64,000 nt of DNA, taken from IMG/VR virus record IMGVR_UViG_3300017917_001996, positions 186,001 to 250,000 of that record; one strand, written 5' to 3'. Under the pieces are notes generated by a model, which worked only from the letters and a program-made list of their open reading frames with translations, was not told the origin of the DNA and did no database searches. The DNA comes from a virus. This document shows, piece after piece, positions 34,901 through 43,814 of this stretch. Numbering within the stretch: position 1 is the first letter of the stretch; each line of letters begins with the position of its first letter. A program made the translations under genes and the position numbers.

Positions 34901-35932
34901 ATGGCAACATCATTGGCAGAAATTCGCGCTCGATTACAAGCGGCTGAGAACCGTGGCTCAACTGGTTCAACTATGAATGGCGAGTCAGCCATTTACGCAC
35001 ACTGGAACATTGCGGAAGGTACCAGTGCAAAAGTTCGATTCCTTCCTGACGCAGATACTAATAACACCTTCTTCTGGGTCGAACGAGCAATGATCAAGCT
35101 CCCATTTAGCGGAGTAAAGGGACAAGTAGATAGCAGACCAGTTGTTGTACAAGTTCCTTGTATGGAAATGTATGGTAAAGATGTTCCGTGTCCAATCCTT
35201 ACTGAAGTCCGTACTTGGTTTAAGGATCCATCACTGGAAGATATGGGTCGCAAGTACTGGAAAAAGAAGTCGTATCTCTTTCAAGGTTTTGTTCGAGAAA
35301 ATCCGCTGGCAGACGATAAAGCACCTGAAAACCCAATTCGTAGATTCATTATTAGTCCACAGATTTTTAATCTCATTAAGGCTGCGCTTATGGATCCTGA
35401 ACTTGAGAATCTTCCGACTGACTATGATGCTGGTTTGGATTTCACTATTACTAAGACTAGCAAGGGTGGGTACAGTGACTACAACACCAGCAAGTGGGCA
35501 AGAAAAGAAACAGCCCTAACATCCACAGAACAAGCTGCTATCGAGAATTACGGTTTGTTTGATCTATCCAGCTTCCTACCTAAGAAGCCTGGCGATGTTG
35601 AACTTAAGGTTATCAAGGAAATGTTTGAGGCCAGCGTTAACGGCGAAGAATACGATCCTGAGCGCTGGGGTCAATACTTCAAGCCAAGTGGTATGAACAT
35701 CGGTGGCAATGCGGCTGTACCAGCATCTGATGTAGATGCCGCAGAAGCAAGTTTTAAAGCCCCTACTACACCGGCACCAACAGCCGCAGCACCTGCTGAA
35801 TCGGCTAGTTCTCCCTGGGAAGACGATGCTGCTGAAGCAGCCGAAGCACCTGTTGTTACACCTAGTGCTAACAAAACATCAAGCCAACGTGCCGAAGACA
35901 TCTTGGCAATGATCCGTAATCGTCAGAAGTAA
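34901..35932 (+). CDS. 32: Single-stranded DNA-binding protein gp32
   Basis: 343 residues. N-terminal basic cooperativity arm (MATSLAEIRARLQAAENR), OB-fold core with VRFLPDADTNNTFFWVER, IKLPFSGVKG, paired Cys in VPCMEMYGKDVPCP, YWKKKSYLFQGFV and a region FDLSSFLPKKPGD; then an alanine/proline linker and an acidic C-terminus (PWEDDAAEAAEA) that in T4 recruits other replication proteins. It ends with AEDILAMIRNRQK. Binds ssDNA in replication, recombination and repair. Followed by a hairpin and uvsX. Confidence 0.9.
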   Translation: MATSLAEIRARLQAAENRGSTGSTMNGESAIYAHWNIAEGTSAKVRFLPDADTNNTFFWVERAMIKLPFSGVKGQVDSRPVVVQVPCMEMYGKDVPCPILTEVRTWFKDPSLEDMGRKYWKKKSYLFQGFVRENPLADDKAPENPIRRFIISPQIFNLIKAALMDPELENLPTDYDAGLDFTITKTSKGGYSDYNTSKWARKETALTSTEQAAIENYGLFDLSSFLPKKPGDVELKVIKEMFEASVNGEEYDPERWGQYFKPSGMNIGGNAAVPASDVDAAEASFKAPTTPAPTAAAPAESASSPWEDDAAEAAEAPVVTPSANKTSSQRAEDILAMIRNRQK

Positions 35933-35941
35933 AATGTAAAC

Positions 35942-35978
35942 TGAGAACCCTGCCGGTGCAACACCGGTGGGTTTCTTT
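35942..35978 (+). terminator. Hairpin between gene 32 and uvsX
   Basis: Inner stem CCGGTG / CACCGG with a CAA loop, outer pairing AACCC / GGGTT, T-rich tail. Probably a partial terminator that keeps uvsX below gp32 level. Confidence 0.7.
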
Positions 35979-35995
35979 CTATAAGGGGAATATCA

Positions 35996-37060
35996 ATGGC
36001 CAAACCTTTTGACCTAAGTAAATTTAGAAAAAACATCACAAAAAGTATTGAAGGCTTGAGTATCGGATTTAACGATCCAACAGACTGGGTTAGTACTGGT
36101 AACTATGCACTTAACTATTTGATCTCTGGAGACTTCCATCGCGGAGTACCCTTGGGCAAAGTTACTGTGTTTGCTGGCGAATCTGGCGCAGGCAAATCTT
36201 ATATCTGTTCAGGTAATTTAATTCGACACGCACAAGAACAAGGCATCTATCCAATTCTAATCGATTCGGAAAATGCTCTAGACGAAGCTTGGTTACACGC
36301 ACTAGGCGTTGACACCAGTGAAGAAAAACTATTAAAAGTTAATATGGCTATGATTGATGACGTAGCCAAAATGATTTCGGAGTTTGTCAAAGAATACAAA
36401 ACATTACCCGATGACCAGCGTCCTAAGGTCTTGTTCATTCTCGACAGCCTTGGTATGTTGTTGACACCTACTGATGTTAATCAGTTTGAAGCAGGTGAAA
36501 TGAAAGGTGACTTGGGTCGTAAGCCTAAAGCACTGACAGCACTTGTTCGTAACTGTGTTAACATGTTTGGTAGCTTGAACATTGGTCTGGTTGCCACTAA
36601 CCATACCTATGCTAGCCAGGACATGTTTGACCCGGATGACAAGATCAGCGGTGGTCAAGGCTTTATCTATGCCAGCTCGATTGTTGTTGCTATGAAGAAA
36701 CTCAAACTTAAAGAGGACGATGATGGCAATAAGATTAGTGAGGTACGCGGTATCCGTGCTGCTTGTAAGATCATGAAAACTCGTTACGCAAAACCTTTTG
36801 AAAGCGTACAGGTTAAGATTCCCTACGAGACAGGTATGAATCCGTATTCTGGTCTCACCGATCTGGTTGAAGCCAAAGGTATGCTTAAGAAGGAAGGCAA
36901 TAGTCTTGTGTATACTACAACAGACGGCGAAATCATTAAGAAGTTCCGCAAGGGCTGGGAACGTAATGATGATGGTTGCTTGGATGTGATTATGAAAGAT
37001 ATTACTGCAAATCCTCAAGCCATAAGTAGTCAAGCAACAGTTGAAGAAACTGTTGAATAA
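35996..37060 (+). CDS. uvsX: UvsX RecA-like recombinase
   Basis: 354 residues. Walker A GESGAGKS (61-68), Walker B VLFILDS (about 145), GLVATNHTYAS and the DNA-binding loop region KISGGQGFIYASS. Catalyses strand exchange with gp32 and UvsY for recombination-dependent replication. A Shine-Dalgarno site AAGGGGA precedes the ATG. Confidence 0.92.
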   Translation: MAKPFDLSKFRKNITKSIEGLSIGFNDPTDWVSTGNYALNYLISGDFHRGVPLGKVTVFAGESGAGKSYICSGNLIRHAQEQGIYPILIDSENALDEAWLHALGVDTSEEKLLKVNMAMIDDVAKMISEFVKEYKTLPDDQRPKVLFILDSLGMLLTPTDVNQFEAGEMKGDLGRKPKALTALVRNCVNMFGSLNIGLVATNHTYASQDMFDPDDKISGGQGFIYASSIVVAMKKLKLKEDDDGNKISEVRGIRAACKIMKTRYAKPFESVQVKIPYETGMNPYSGLTDLVEAKGMLKKEGNSLVYTTTDGEIIKKFRKGWERNDDGCLDVIMKDITANPQAISSQATVEETVE

Positions 37061-37076
37061 CTTCTAAAGGAAAAAT

Positions 37077-37304
37077 ATGAGCATTGAAGTAGATGTTCTC
37101 AGCGAAGTATATACTATTTTAAAGCAATACATTCCACAAAAAGATCGCCAGGAAGCTGCTGACCATATTATGAGCGTTGTAGTTGATTTACTCGACGATA
37201 ACGAACTTAAAGAATTCGGCGCTACTGATAACAATTTAAGTCGTGCATTTAAGGAATACGCCGGAGATGCTGACGACGAAGATTATGAGGACTACGACGA
37301 ATAA
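37077..37304 (+). CDS. Small acidic protein between uvsX and uvsY
   Basis: 75 residues, very acidic at the end (GDADDEDYEDYDE), with AAGGA before the ATG and a stop that overlaps the ATG of uvsY. The acidic tail recalls DNA-mimic or gp32-tail-like ends. Function unknown; a role in the recombination operon is inferred from position. Confidence 0.7.
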   Translation: MSIEVDVLSEVYTILKQYIPQKDRQEAADHIMSVVVDLLDDNELKEFGATDNNLSRAFKEYAGDADDEDYEDYDE

Positions 37305-37756
37305 TGTGGTACAATCGAGTTGTCGATGACATCTCAAACATACCGGACTTTATCACTTACTACGAAAATGAACTGGAGATAGCTAAGAAAGAATGCCGTA
37401 TCTCCGGTCATGTAGAAAAGAGTATTTCTGCTTTACCCGGTATTACCGAGCACCGTTTTAATCAACTACAGGAGATTGAAGCGGTGCTTAACTACCTCAA
37501 CATCCAGCTACGCAAAATTCGACGTAAGCATTTCCAAAAGTATTTGGAAGCCTATAATCGAGTTTTAACTAGCCGTGATGCTGAAAAGTATGTTGACGGC
37601 GAAGATGAAGTTATCGACTACGAAACAATTATTAACAGCGTGGCTCTGTTGCGTAATAAGTACTTGGGCATACTCAAGGGACTAGAGAGTAAGAACTTTA
37701 TGCAAGGGCATTTAGTTAGACTCAAATGTGCCGGTATGGAAGATTATACCATTTAA
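37304..37756 (+). CDS. uvsY: UvsY recombination mediator
   Basis: 150 residues, all-helical. Matches UvsY of marine T4-like phages: IPDFITYYENELEIAKKECRI, KSISALPGITEHRFNQLQEIEAVLNYL, RVLTSRDAEKYVDGEDEVID. It loads UvsX on gp32-covered DNA. Overlaps the previous gene by one base. Confidence 0.8.
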   Translation: MWYNRVVDDISNIPDFITYYENELEIAKKECRISGHVEKSISALPGITEHRFNQLQEIEAVLNYLNIQLRKIRRKHFQKYLEAYNRVLTSRDAEKYVDGEDEVIDYETIINSVALLRNKYLGILKGLESKNFMQGHLVRLKCAGMEDYTI

Positions 37757-37757
37757 A

Positions 37758-38018
37758 GTGAAAACATCTCAGCAACGGGCACAAGATTTACTAGATCAAT
37801 GGCAGCAGTTTAGAACCAGTGGTATCTGTGCCGATCTTTGGAATATACAAGAAAGCAAAGAGCAGCTAGAGCACCTTGCTCTTGGATTGTCTACTATTCT
37901 ATACTGTAATCCTGAAGATGTTAGTTTGGATCAGTCTTGTCAAGACTTTGAGCGTGAGCTTAGTAGATTTAAAAACAAAATCTACGACGACCTGCTCAAG
38001 GGTTTAAAAACTAAATAA
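37758..38018 (+). CDS. Small helical protein, unknown
   Basis: About 86 residues if the GTG at 37758 is used; an earlier GTG at 37728 in frame would overlap uvsY. Sequence KTSQQRAQDLLDQWQQF and LEHLALGLSTILYCNPEDVSLDQSCQDFE. No known motif. It completes the gp32-uvsX-uvsY operon. Confidence 0.6.
   Translation: MKTSQQRAQDLLDQWQQFRTSGICADLWNIQESKEQLEHLALGLSTILYCNPEDVSLDQSCQDFERELSRFKNKIYDDLLKGLKTK
38010..38017 (+). promoter_or_regulatory. Late promoter, near-leaderless
   Basis: ACTAAATA overlapping the previous stop, with the ATG at 38024 six bases later and no Shine-Dalgarno site. Confidence 0.5.
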
Positions 38019-38023
38019 CAGTT

Positions 38024-39556
38024 ATGCGAGATCTAATTAATATCATCACTGAATCACGTGGGCTTGGCGCACGTAAACCTGGCGAGGAGTTTGTTAATAC
38101 AACTAACCCCGAAGACAAAATCTTTATTAAAAGCGTGAGCTTTTACCCTGAAGATCGAGTTGCCTATGGTTCGTATGAAGAAATGGCCGCGGCGCTACAG
38201 AAAATTGTTAACGCTATCCCTAACGCCTATGTTGATTTAATTGGTAAATTTACTAACAAGGATCTAGCATTTGGTATTGCTATATTCTCTCGTCCTGGCT
38301 CGCAGGATCTAGCATTTGTAAAACCATACCGCGCAGTTAAGCCGGACCCAACACAAAACGCCTGGGATAATCAAACGGGTATTCCCGGTTTTAGATATAA
38401 CAGTAAATCGGCAGCTAAAACACAAGCAGGTATGACACCTCAGGATGTGTTAACCAAGCTGTCTGACCTAACTGCACAAGAAGTAGTAGACCAAGTTCAC
38501 GCTAAGTTTGGATCAACAAGTCCGTTGACTAAGTTTGCACAGTCTATTGCAGCAGGACAAAAACTTCCTATTGCTATTCCTGCAGATTCCACCATGAGCT
38601 TCTCGGCGTTTAGAGATTACTTCTGTGAACTCATGCATCCTATTGCACTACAGACAGGTAACTACAAAGGCAATGCTGGCGAAGCTGCCAGTAAGTTTTT
38701 AGGTGTTGGTGGTTTTGCTGAAACATTGATTAGTTTTGGTTCAGATAAGACCGAAGGACTCAGTGACAGTATTTTGATATCCGACACTGGCAAGAAAATT
38801 AAAGTAAGTAGTAAAGGTGCAGTTGGCGCAGAAGCCAGTAGCAAGAACGTTCTTGATGCTATCAATGAACTACAAGACTCTGATCTTAATAAAAAACACG
38901 CAGAAGTTATTGACTTGGTAAGAGACGTAGTTAAAGGTGGCCAAGGTGGTGCTCCATTGATATTGGGTGTTCGTTACAAAATCATTGGTACCGAGGATGC
39001 ACAAGACATACAAAACTTTAAAAAACTTCCTCCGACTAACTTGGATGCAGTTGCTCAGATGAAATTGAGCCCAAAATTAAAAAAGTTAATTGAAGAAAGA
39101 AACACAAACACACCTGAAAATTTAAATTTGTATTTTCACAGCATAGCCGCAGTAGCACATAAGGTCGCAGAATATGTTAACGAAAATACTAATTTCAGCC
39201 AGGCAGTTAGCGAGATACTAAACAACGGTGCTTTGGTCCAAGTTTACACCAAAGCCACAGAATCACCTACAGAATGGACAGTACAATCGTTTACAACCGT
39301 CTGGCCTAGCAATACAGTTACTGGTGTTAAGTTCAGCGCCAGCAAAACCTACTACAGTACAGGCATCAAAGGCAACTTTACATTTAAAATTCTACGTAAC
39401 GGTGCTAAAGACGTAGAGGATGAGCGTTCTACAGATGTAGCTATGCAATCCAAAGAGCCTGTGGCTACACCTGGTGTGCTTACAGGAAAACGCACCGAGA
39501 TACGACCAACTCGTGACAAAAAACCCACAGGAGATGTGGGCAGAGAAAAAAGATAA
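38024..39556 (+). CDS. Putative capsid-targeted protein with possible nuclease fold (510 aa)
   Basis: Starts MRDLINIITESRG, a T4-type capsid-targeting leader with cleavage expected after ITE. The mature protein would be 500 residues. Around residues 245-275, GLSDSILISDTGKKIKVSSKG resembles the D...(E/x)-x-K core of PD-(D/E)xK nucleases, followed by EASSKN; the acidic residue before Lys is not canonical, so this is tentative. The C-terminus has VKFSASKTYYSTGIKGNFTFKI, a beta hairpin, and a basic tail. A packaged, injected protein acting on host DNA is a reasonable guess only. Confidence 0.6.
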   Translation: MRDLINIITESRGLGARKPGEEFVNTTNPEDKIFIKSVSFYPEDRVAYGSYEEMAAALQKIVNAIPNAYVDLIGKFTNKDLAFGIAIFSRPGSQDLAFVKPYRAVKPDPTQNAWDNQTGIPGFRYNSKSAAKTQAGMTPQDVLTKLSDLTAQEVVDQVHAKFGSTSPLTKFAQSIAAGQKLPIAIPADSTMSFSAFRDYFCELMHPIALQTGNYKGNAGEAASKFLGVGGFAETLISFGSDKTEGLSDSILISDTGKKIKVSSKGAVGAEASSKNVLDAINELQDSDLNKKHAEVIDLVRDVVKGGQGGAPLILGVRYKIIGTEDAQDIQNFKKLPPTNLDAVAQMKLSPKLKKLIEERNTNTPENLNLYFHSIAAVAHKVAEYVNENTNFSQAVSEILNNGALVQVYTKATESPTEWTVQSFTTVWPSNTVTGVKFSASKTYYSTGIKGNFTFKILRNGAKDVEDERSTDVAMQSKEPVATPGVLTGKRTEIRPTRDKKPTGDVGREKR

Positions 39557-39565
39557 CCGTTTTAG

Positions 39566-39594
39566 TTGACCTGATCTATAACTAGTGCTATTAT
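39566..39594 (+). promoter_or_regulatory. sigma70-like promoter for the glycan cluster
   Basis: TTGACC (39566-39571), 17-base spacer, TATTAT (39589-39594); leader of about 25 bases with AGGAT before the ATG at 39625. Confidence 0.6.
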
Positions 39595-39624
39595 TATGGT
39601 GTATTAACTCCATATAGGATCACT

Positions 39625-39846
39625 ATGTTGAAACCCAGCCATATTCGTACTCCCCGTACTCTCTCCGAATGCTACTTTTCTGCCGGTGATTCGACTATCG
39701 AACCTGCAATGTGGGGAAGTCGGTGGAATTCTGGTCTTCCACCAAAGAAACGTTTTATACTTAATAACCTGTCTGCGCTTTCTTCTATTGGTATAGGACT
39801 AGTTGTTATTGTTGCGGCATCTCTGTTAATGACCAATCTTAAATAA
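39625..39846 (+). CDS. Small single-pass membrane protein
   Basis: 73 residues. Soluble N-terminus (MLKPSHIRTPRTLSECYF) and a C-terminal membrane helix (LSSIGIGLVVIVAASLLM) followed by TNLK. Its stop is 9 bases before the next start, with AAGGAT between. First gene of the unit running to 45126. Function unknown. Confidence 0.65.
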   Translation: MLKPSHIRTPRTLSECYFSAGDSTIEPAMWGSRWNSGLPPKKRFILNNLSALSSIGIGLVVIVAASLLMTNLK

Positions 39847-39855
39847 GGATCAAAA

Positions 39856-40005
39856 ATGTTTGAATCAATTGAAATCCGCCGTGCGGCTAATGGCTTTATC
39901 CTAGTCATTACTACCGAAGACGAGACCAAAGAATATGTCTACGACACTAGTCGTAAAACACTTAAAGTCCTCAAGGACTACCTGGAGTCAAAGTCTGCCC
40001 AATGA
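39856..40005 (+). CDS. Small conserved protein (49 aa)
   Basis: Encodes MFESIEIRRAANGFILVITT and ends YLESKSAQ. A two-strand plus helix protein (EYVYDTSRKTLKVLKDYL). An AAGGA site lies just upstream and the TGA overlaps the ATG at 40002. Similar short proteins occur in marine T4-like phages, as far as I recall. Confidence 0.7.
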   Translation: MFESIEIRRAANGFILVITTEDETKEYVYDTSRKTLKVLKDYLESKSAQ

Positions 40006-40724
40006 ACCAATATGCATTTTTAGTAACCAGTGCTATTAATACCAAATTTGGTATCTTTAATAGTGAACAAAGACTTGAGCAAACTCTTGCTACTATTGCT
40101 AGCATAAAATCTCGTGTACCCGGTGCTAAGATTATCCTAGTTGAAATGGGAGCTATTCCCTTGACTGCAGAACAAACTCAAAGTCTTAGTAAAGAGGTTG
40201 ATCGAGTTCTAAGTTTTAACAGTGATCAAACTGTAATTGATCTTTTTAATAGCACTGACAATTGGGATGTTGTAAAAAACGTTACTGAGGTAATGTGTTT
40301 TGGTCAGGCATTGGCCACTTTAACTAATCACACCGACGTTCTTGATGGAGTACAGCGAGCTTTTAAAGTTAGCGGTAGATATACTCTTACTGACGACTTT
40401 GACATTAATTACTACAACCAGTATAATGTTCAGCATCATATTGTAGTTAGTCAGGCTAGATCTAGTCAGTTTCCTTATAACGTCACTGGCGTTGAACGTC
40501 AGTACATGAGTAGGCTATGGAGTTGGCCGATTTCTCTTACATCGGAAATACTTGATGTGTACACCCATGGTCTTGTTTATATGCAAGAGCGTATTGTCAA
40601 CGGTGGCTACTGCGATATTGAACACATGCTATATAAATTCCTAGATCACAATAAAATTATAGAAAAGGAACTGGTAGGTATTTGTGGTAATATTGGACCC
40701 AACGGTGCCGCAGTAAAAGATTAA
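40002..40724 (+). CDS. Glycosyltransferase-like protein
   Basis: 240 residues. N-terminal FLVTSAINTKFGIF and RLEQTLATIASIKSRVPGAKIILVEMG have the shape of a GT-A nucleotide-binding half; a region FKVSGRYTLTDDFDI contains the possible metal-binding acidic motif. It resembles WavE-type LPS proteins in layout. Starts in an ATGA overlap and is followed directly by the oxygenase gene. Acceptor unknown. Confidence 0.55.
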   Translation: MNQYAFLVTSAINTKFGIFNSEQRLEQTLATIASIKSRVPGAKIILVEMGAIPLTAEQTQSLSKEVDRVLSFNSDQTVIDLFNSTDNWDVVKNVTEVMCFGQALATLTNHTDVLDGVQRAFKVSGRYTLTDDFDINYYNQYNVQHHIVVSQARSSQFPYNVTGVERQYMSRLWSWPISLTSEILDVYTHGLVYMQERIVNGGYCDIEHMLYKFLDHNKIIEKELVGICGNIGPNGAAVKD

Positions 40725-41486
40725 ATGAATCCTTATATTAACGAACAAGACTGGAATAAGCTGCACGAACAATTTCAAACAGCACAGCCTTTTAGGCATG
40801 TCGTCATTGATAATTTTTTTAAACCTGAAGTTGCACAACAGTTATTTGACGAATTTCCAAACTATAATAGTGATGTTTGGAATGCACATTACAATAATCC
40901 GGTAGAAAACAAAAAGGCCTGCGATCATTGGACTAAATTTCCTCCGATGACCTATAGGGTCTTTAATTTTTTTTGCGGGCGTGAGTTTACGCACACTGTA
41001 GAACAGATCACAGGGCATCCTGAAGTGCTTCCTGATATTGGTCTACACGGCGGCGGCTGGCATGCTCATGCTAAAAGTGGCAAGTTAAACATACACTTAG
41101 ATTACAGTATTCATCCTAAACTCAAACTAGAGCGCCACTATAATCTAATTGTATATCTTACTCCAAATTGGAATTCCAGTTGGGGTGGCGGCCTTGAGTT
41201 TTGGTCACACAATCATGAAACTAATCAGCCCTTGCAGTGTGTTACTACAGTTGAGAATAAGTTTAATCGTGCTGTGATTTTTGATACAACACAAAATTCA
41301 TGGCACGGCTTACCCGAGGATTTAATTTGCCCTGATGATCAAATACGACGTAGCCTAGCTATGTATTATGTAACAAATCCTGAGACCAATGCCCCTGACC
41401 GCCTAAGAGCCAAATTTGCTCCGTATCGAGAGCAGAATCAAGACCAAGAAATTTTAGACTTTATTGAAAAGAGACAAAAACTATGA
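40725..41486 (+). CDS. 2-oxoglutarate/Fe(II) dioxygenase
   Basis: 253 residues, prolyl-4-hydroxylase-like. FKPEVAQQLFDEFPN at the N-terminus is typical; the metal triad is HLD (His 124, Asp 126) and His 194 (NSWHGLP); Arg 209 (RRSLAMYY) would bind 2-oxoglutarate. It hydroxylates a peptide or sugar; in a glycan cluster it could create the hydroxyl acceptor for glycosylation (inference). Confidence 0.8.
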   Translation: MNPYINEQDWNKLHEQFQTAQPFRHVVIDNFFKPEVAQQLFDEFPNYNSDVWNAHYNNPVENKKACDHWTKFPPMTYRVFNFFCGREFTHTVEQITGHPEVLPDIGLHGGGWHAHAKSGKLNIHLDYSIHPKLKLERHYNLIVYLTPNWNSSWGGGLEFWSHNHETNQPLQCVTTVENKFNRAVIFDTTQNSWHGLPEDLICPDDQIRRSLAMYYVTNPETNAPDRLRAKFAPYREQNQDQEILDFIEKRQKL

Positions 41487-42103
41487 ACGAAACTAGTAAA
41501 GCATTAATCCGTAGGCTTAACGACTCTCGTTATGCTAGTACATATTTCCGAGGTAACGGAATTGATATTGGTGCAGGGGACGATTCCCTTGGGCGTTATC
41601 AACAACAGTTTCCTTTGATTGAATCGGTTCGTGCTTGGGATATTCCCGATGGTGATGCCCAGTTAATGGAAAGTGTTGTAGATAATACTTACGATTTTGT
41701 ACACAGCAGTCATTGTCTTGAACATTTAAATAATCCTTTTGAAGCATTTAAAAACTGGATTAGAATTTGTCGTCCCGGCGGACATATTATTACTACAATA
41801 CCCGACGAAGATCTTTATGAACAAGGTGTGTTTCCTAGCACATTTAATAATGATCATAAGAGTTCATGGACCATTCTTAAAGGTAAGAGTTGGAGCCCTG
41901 TAAGCGTTAATGTTATTGAACTTCTTTATCAATTCCGTAACGAGATTGAAATCTTAAAGATTGAATTAGTTAATGGTAGTTTTAACTACAACCAGCCGCG
42001 CTACGATCAAACTCTTTATGGAATTAGCGAATGCGCCATTGAATTCATTGTTAGAAAGCGCCCACAGTCAGAAATTGATCGTCTAGGAAGACTACCCGAA
42101 TGA
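41483..42103 (+). CDS. Class I SAM-dependent methyltransferase
   Basis: 206 residues. SAM motif IDIGAGDDS (27-35), acidic loop AWDIPDGDAQ, then FVHSSHCLEHLNNP and RPGGHIITTIPDED, as in methyltransferase type 11/12 families of sugar gene clusters. ATGA overlaps on both sides. Likely methylates a sugar or nucleotide sugar. Confidence 0.8.
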   Translation: MNETSKALIRRLNDSRYASTYFRGNGIDIGAGDDSLGRYQQQFPLIESVRAWDIPDGDAQLMESVVDNTYDFVHSSHCLEHLNNPFEAFKNWIRICRPGGHIITTIPDEDLYEQGVFPSTFNNDHKSSWTILKGKSWSPVSVNVIELLYQFRNEIEILKIELVNGSFNYNQPRYDQTLYGISECAIEFIVRKRPQSEIDRLGRLPE

Positions 42104-42930
42104 AAGACATCACTATTGTAGCCGTTGACACTTATGCACACGATCTGACTCGTTGTGCTATAGAACGTACTCTAGAAGAAATACCTTGTCGAGAAGTTCT
42201 AGTATTCAGCGACAAAAACATTTTTCCTGATGGTCGCTGGATCGATATTAATCCTATTGACATAGTTGGTTATAATACTTTGATGGTTAAACATTTATGG
42301 CCTTTTATTCGTACCGAACATGTACTAATTGTTCAGTACGACGGACTGGCTGTGAATTCCAATAATTGGACTGATGACTTTTTAAACTATGATTATATCG
42401 GCGCAATCTGGCCCTGGGATCACCACCCTCCTGAATATAAGGTGGGCAACGGCGGATTTAGTCTGCGTAGTCGAAAATTGATTGAAGCCTGTAAGAATCA
42501 TGACATGGCATTAACTAACAAGCTGCCCATGTACGAAGATTTGTATATCTGTGTGCACTACAAGAAGTACTTAGAAAGCCAGGGTATCCGTTATGCCGAC
42601 ATAAGTACAGCTAAAAAGTTTAGTCATGAGCACCATCCTGGTTACCAAGATACTTTCGGGTTTCACGGCACATTTAATGTTCCGTACTACTTAGACGATC
42701 AGTATTGTGAAAAGTTTATTGAACTGTTACCAGGGTGGACTAGCGAGGGCGTTCTTTTAATGGTAGCACATTGTTTCCAGGCAGGGAAATTTGAATTAGG
42801 TAAACTTGCACTAGAACAAGGTCGCCGAAAAACAGATAACTTTGATTCTCGTGTTAGACAGATTTTAACACAACATTCTAGCCAGTTTAACGGCGAAGAT
42901 TTTCAAACAATTTATCGACACTTAAAATGA
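42100..42930 (+). CDS. DUF5672-type glycosyltransferase
   Basis: 276 residues. Matches the DUF5672 family: IVAVDTYAHDLTRCAIERTL, VLIVQYDGLAVN, DYIGAIWPW, VGNGGFSLRSRKLIEAC and a His-rich FSHEHHPGYQ. Believed to be glycosyltransferases of GT-A type with DxD-like residues. Overlaps both neighbours by four bases. Confidence 0.75.
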   Translation: MKDITIVAVDTYAHDLTRCAIERTLEEIPCREVLVFSDKNIFPDGRWIDINPIDIVGYNTLMVKHLWPFIRTEHVLIVQYDGLAVNSNNWTDDFLNYDYIGAIWPWDHHPPEYKVGNGGFSLRSRKLIEACKNHDMALTNKLPMYEDLYICVHYKKYLESQGIRYADISTAKKFSHEHHPGYQDTFGFHGTFNVPYYLDDQYCEKFIELLPGWTSEGVLLMVAHCFQAGKFELGKLALEQGRRKTDNFDSRVRQILTQHSSQFNGEDFQTIYRHLK

Positions 42931-43814
42931 CAAGAACAAGTATATTAGTTAATAGACAAGGTGCAAGCGGCGATGTACTAATGACATCGCCTATTGTTCG
43001 TAAGTTGCATCAAGACTACCAAGGTAACTGCGACATTGATTTTTCTGTATGGCATGAATGTGCTCCGATGATCGAAAAGAATCCTTACATTAGGAAAGTT
43101 CTTCACACAAAACCTACAGAAGATTTAATTGCACAGTATGATCGTTATATTGACTTAGATCTAGTCTACGAACGTAACCCAGAAATTCATGCTGTTGATG
43201 CTTATGCACTACACGCCTTTGGTACTACAGACTTTGATCGAAGTTTAGAATTGCACACCGACAGCGCCGATCAAGAAGTTGGCAACAAGTTCCAAGAGAT
43301 TCTCGGAGGCAATTACATTGTGTTACATCAGCGTCGTTGGGCATGGCCAAGTAGAAACATTGACCCTGACATGTGGGCACAAGTAGTTAAACAAATACTT
43401 GAAAATACTTCGGTATATATTGTACAGGTTGGTCAGGCACACGAACCTTGTTTTACTGATCATCCGAGATTAATCGATGCTCGGGGACAATTTACTGTAC
43501 ACGAACTCAAAGAAGTTATTGGCAAAAGCAAATTATTCATGGGTGTCGACTCTGCACCCGGGCACATTGCGGCTGCAACCGAAACTGATATGTTGCTATT
43601 GTTCACCAGTGTGCGCGAAGAATATCGCAGACCCCTGCGTTCGAAAGGGCAATTTGTTCCTATCATTCCCGACATTGATTGCTACGGTTGTCATGCCAAG
43701 AACCCTGCACCGTGTACAACATTTATTTGTCACCGTGGTGATGTGGACTGCGTAAATAAGTTTAACTCGGAAGACATTGCACAACGAGCAATTGAATTAA
43801 TAAACGCACAATGA
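42927..43814 (+). CDS. Glycosyltransferase family 9 (heptosyltransferase-like)
   Basis: 295 residues. The ADP-heptose:LPS heptosyltransferase pattern is visible: [17 protein letters not shown] at the N-terminus (14-22 core) and [12 protein letters not shown] (206-217) for the donor site. Shorter than WaaC/WaaF (about 330). Its likely donor, ADP-heptose, could be made by the kinase/adenylyltransferase operon at 10657-12431 of the same phage. Overlaps neighbours by four bases. A cysteine-rich end ([12 protein letters not shown]) is unusual. Confidence 0.8.
   Translation: MTRTSILVNRQGASGDVLMTSPIVRKLHQDYQGNCDIDFSVWHECAPMIEKNPYIRKVLHTKPTEDLIAQYDRYIDLDLVYERNPEIHAVDAYALHAFGTTDFDRSLELHTDSADQEVGNKFQEILGGNYIVLHQRRWAWPSRNIDPDMWAQVVKQILENTSVYIVQVGQAHEPCFTDHPRLIDARGQFTVHELKEVIGKSKLFMGVDSAPGHIAAATETDMLLLFTSVREEYRRPLRSKGQFVPIIPDIDCYGCHAKNPAPCTTFICHRGDVDCVNKFNSEDIAQRAIELINAQ

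Noticed and set aside
36404-37033. 209-residue minus-strand ORF opposite uvsX
   Set aside because: Antisense shadow of a certain recombinase gene.
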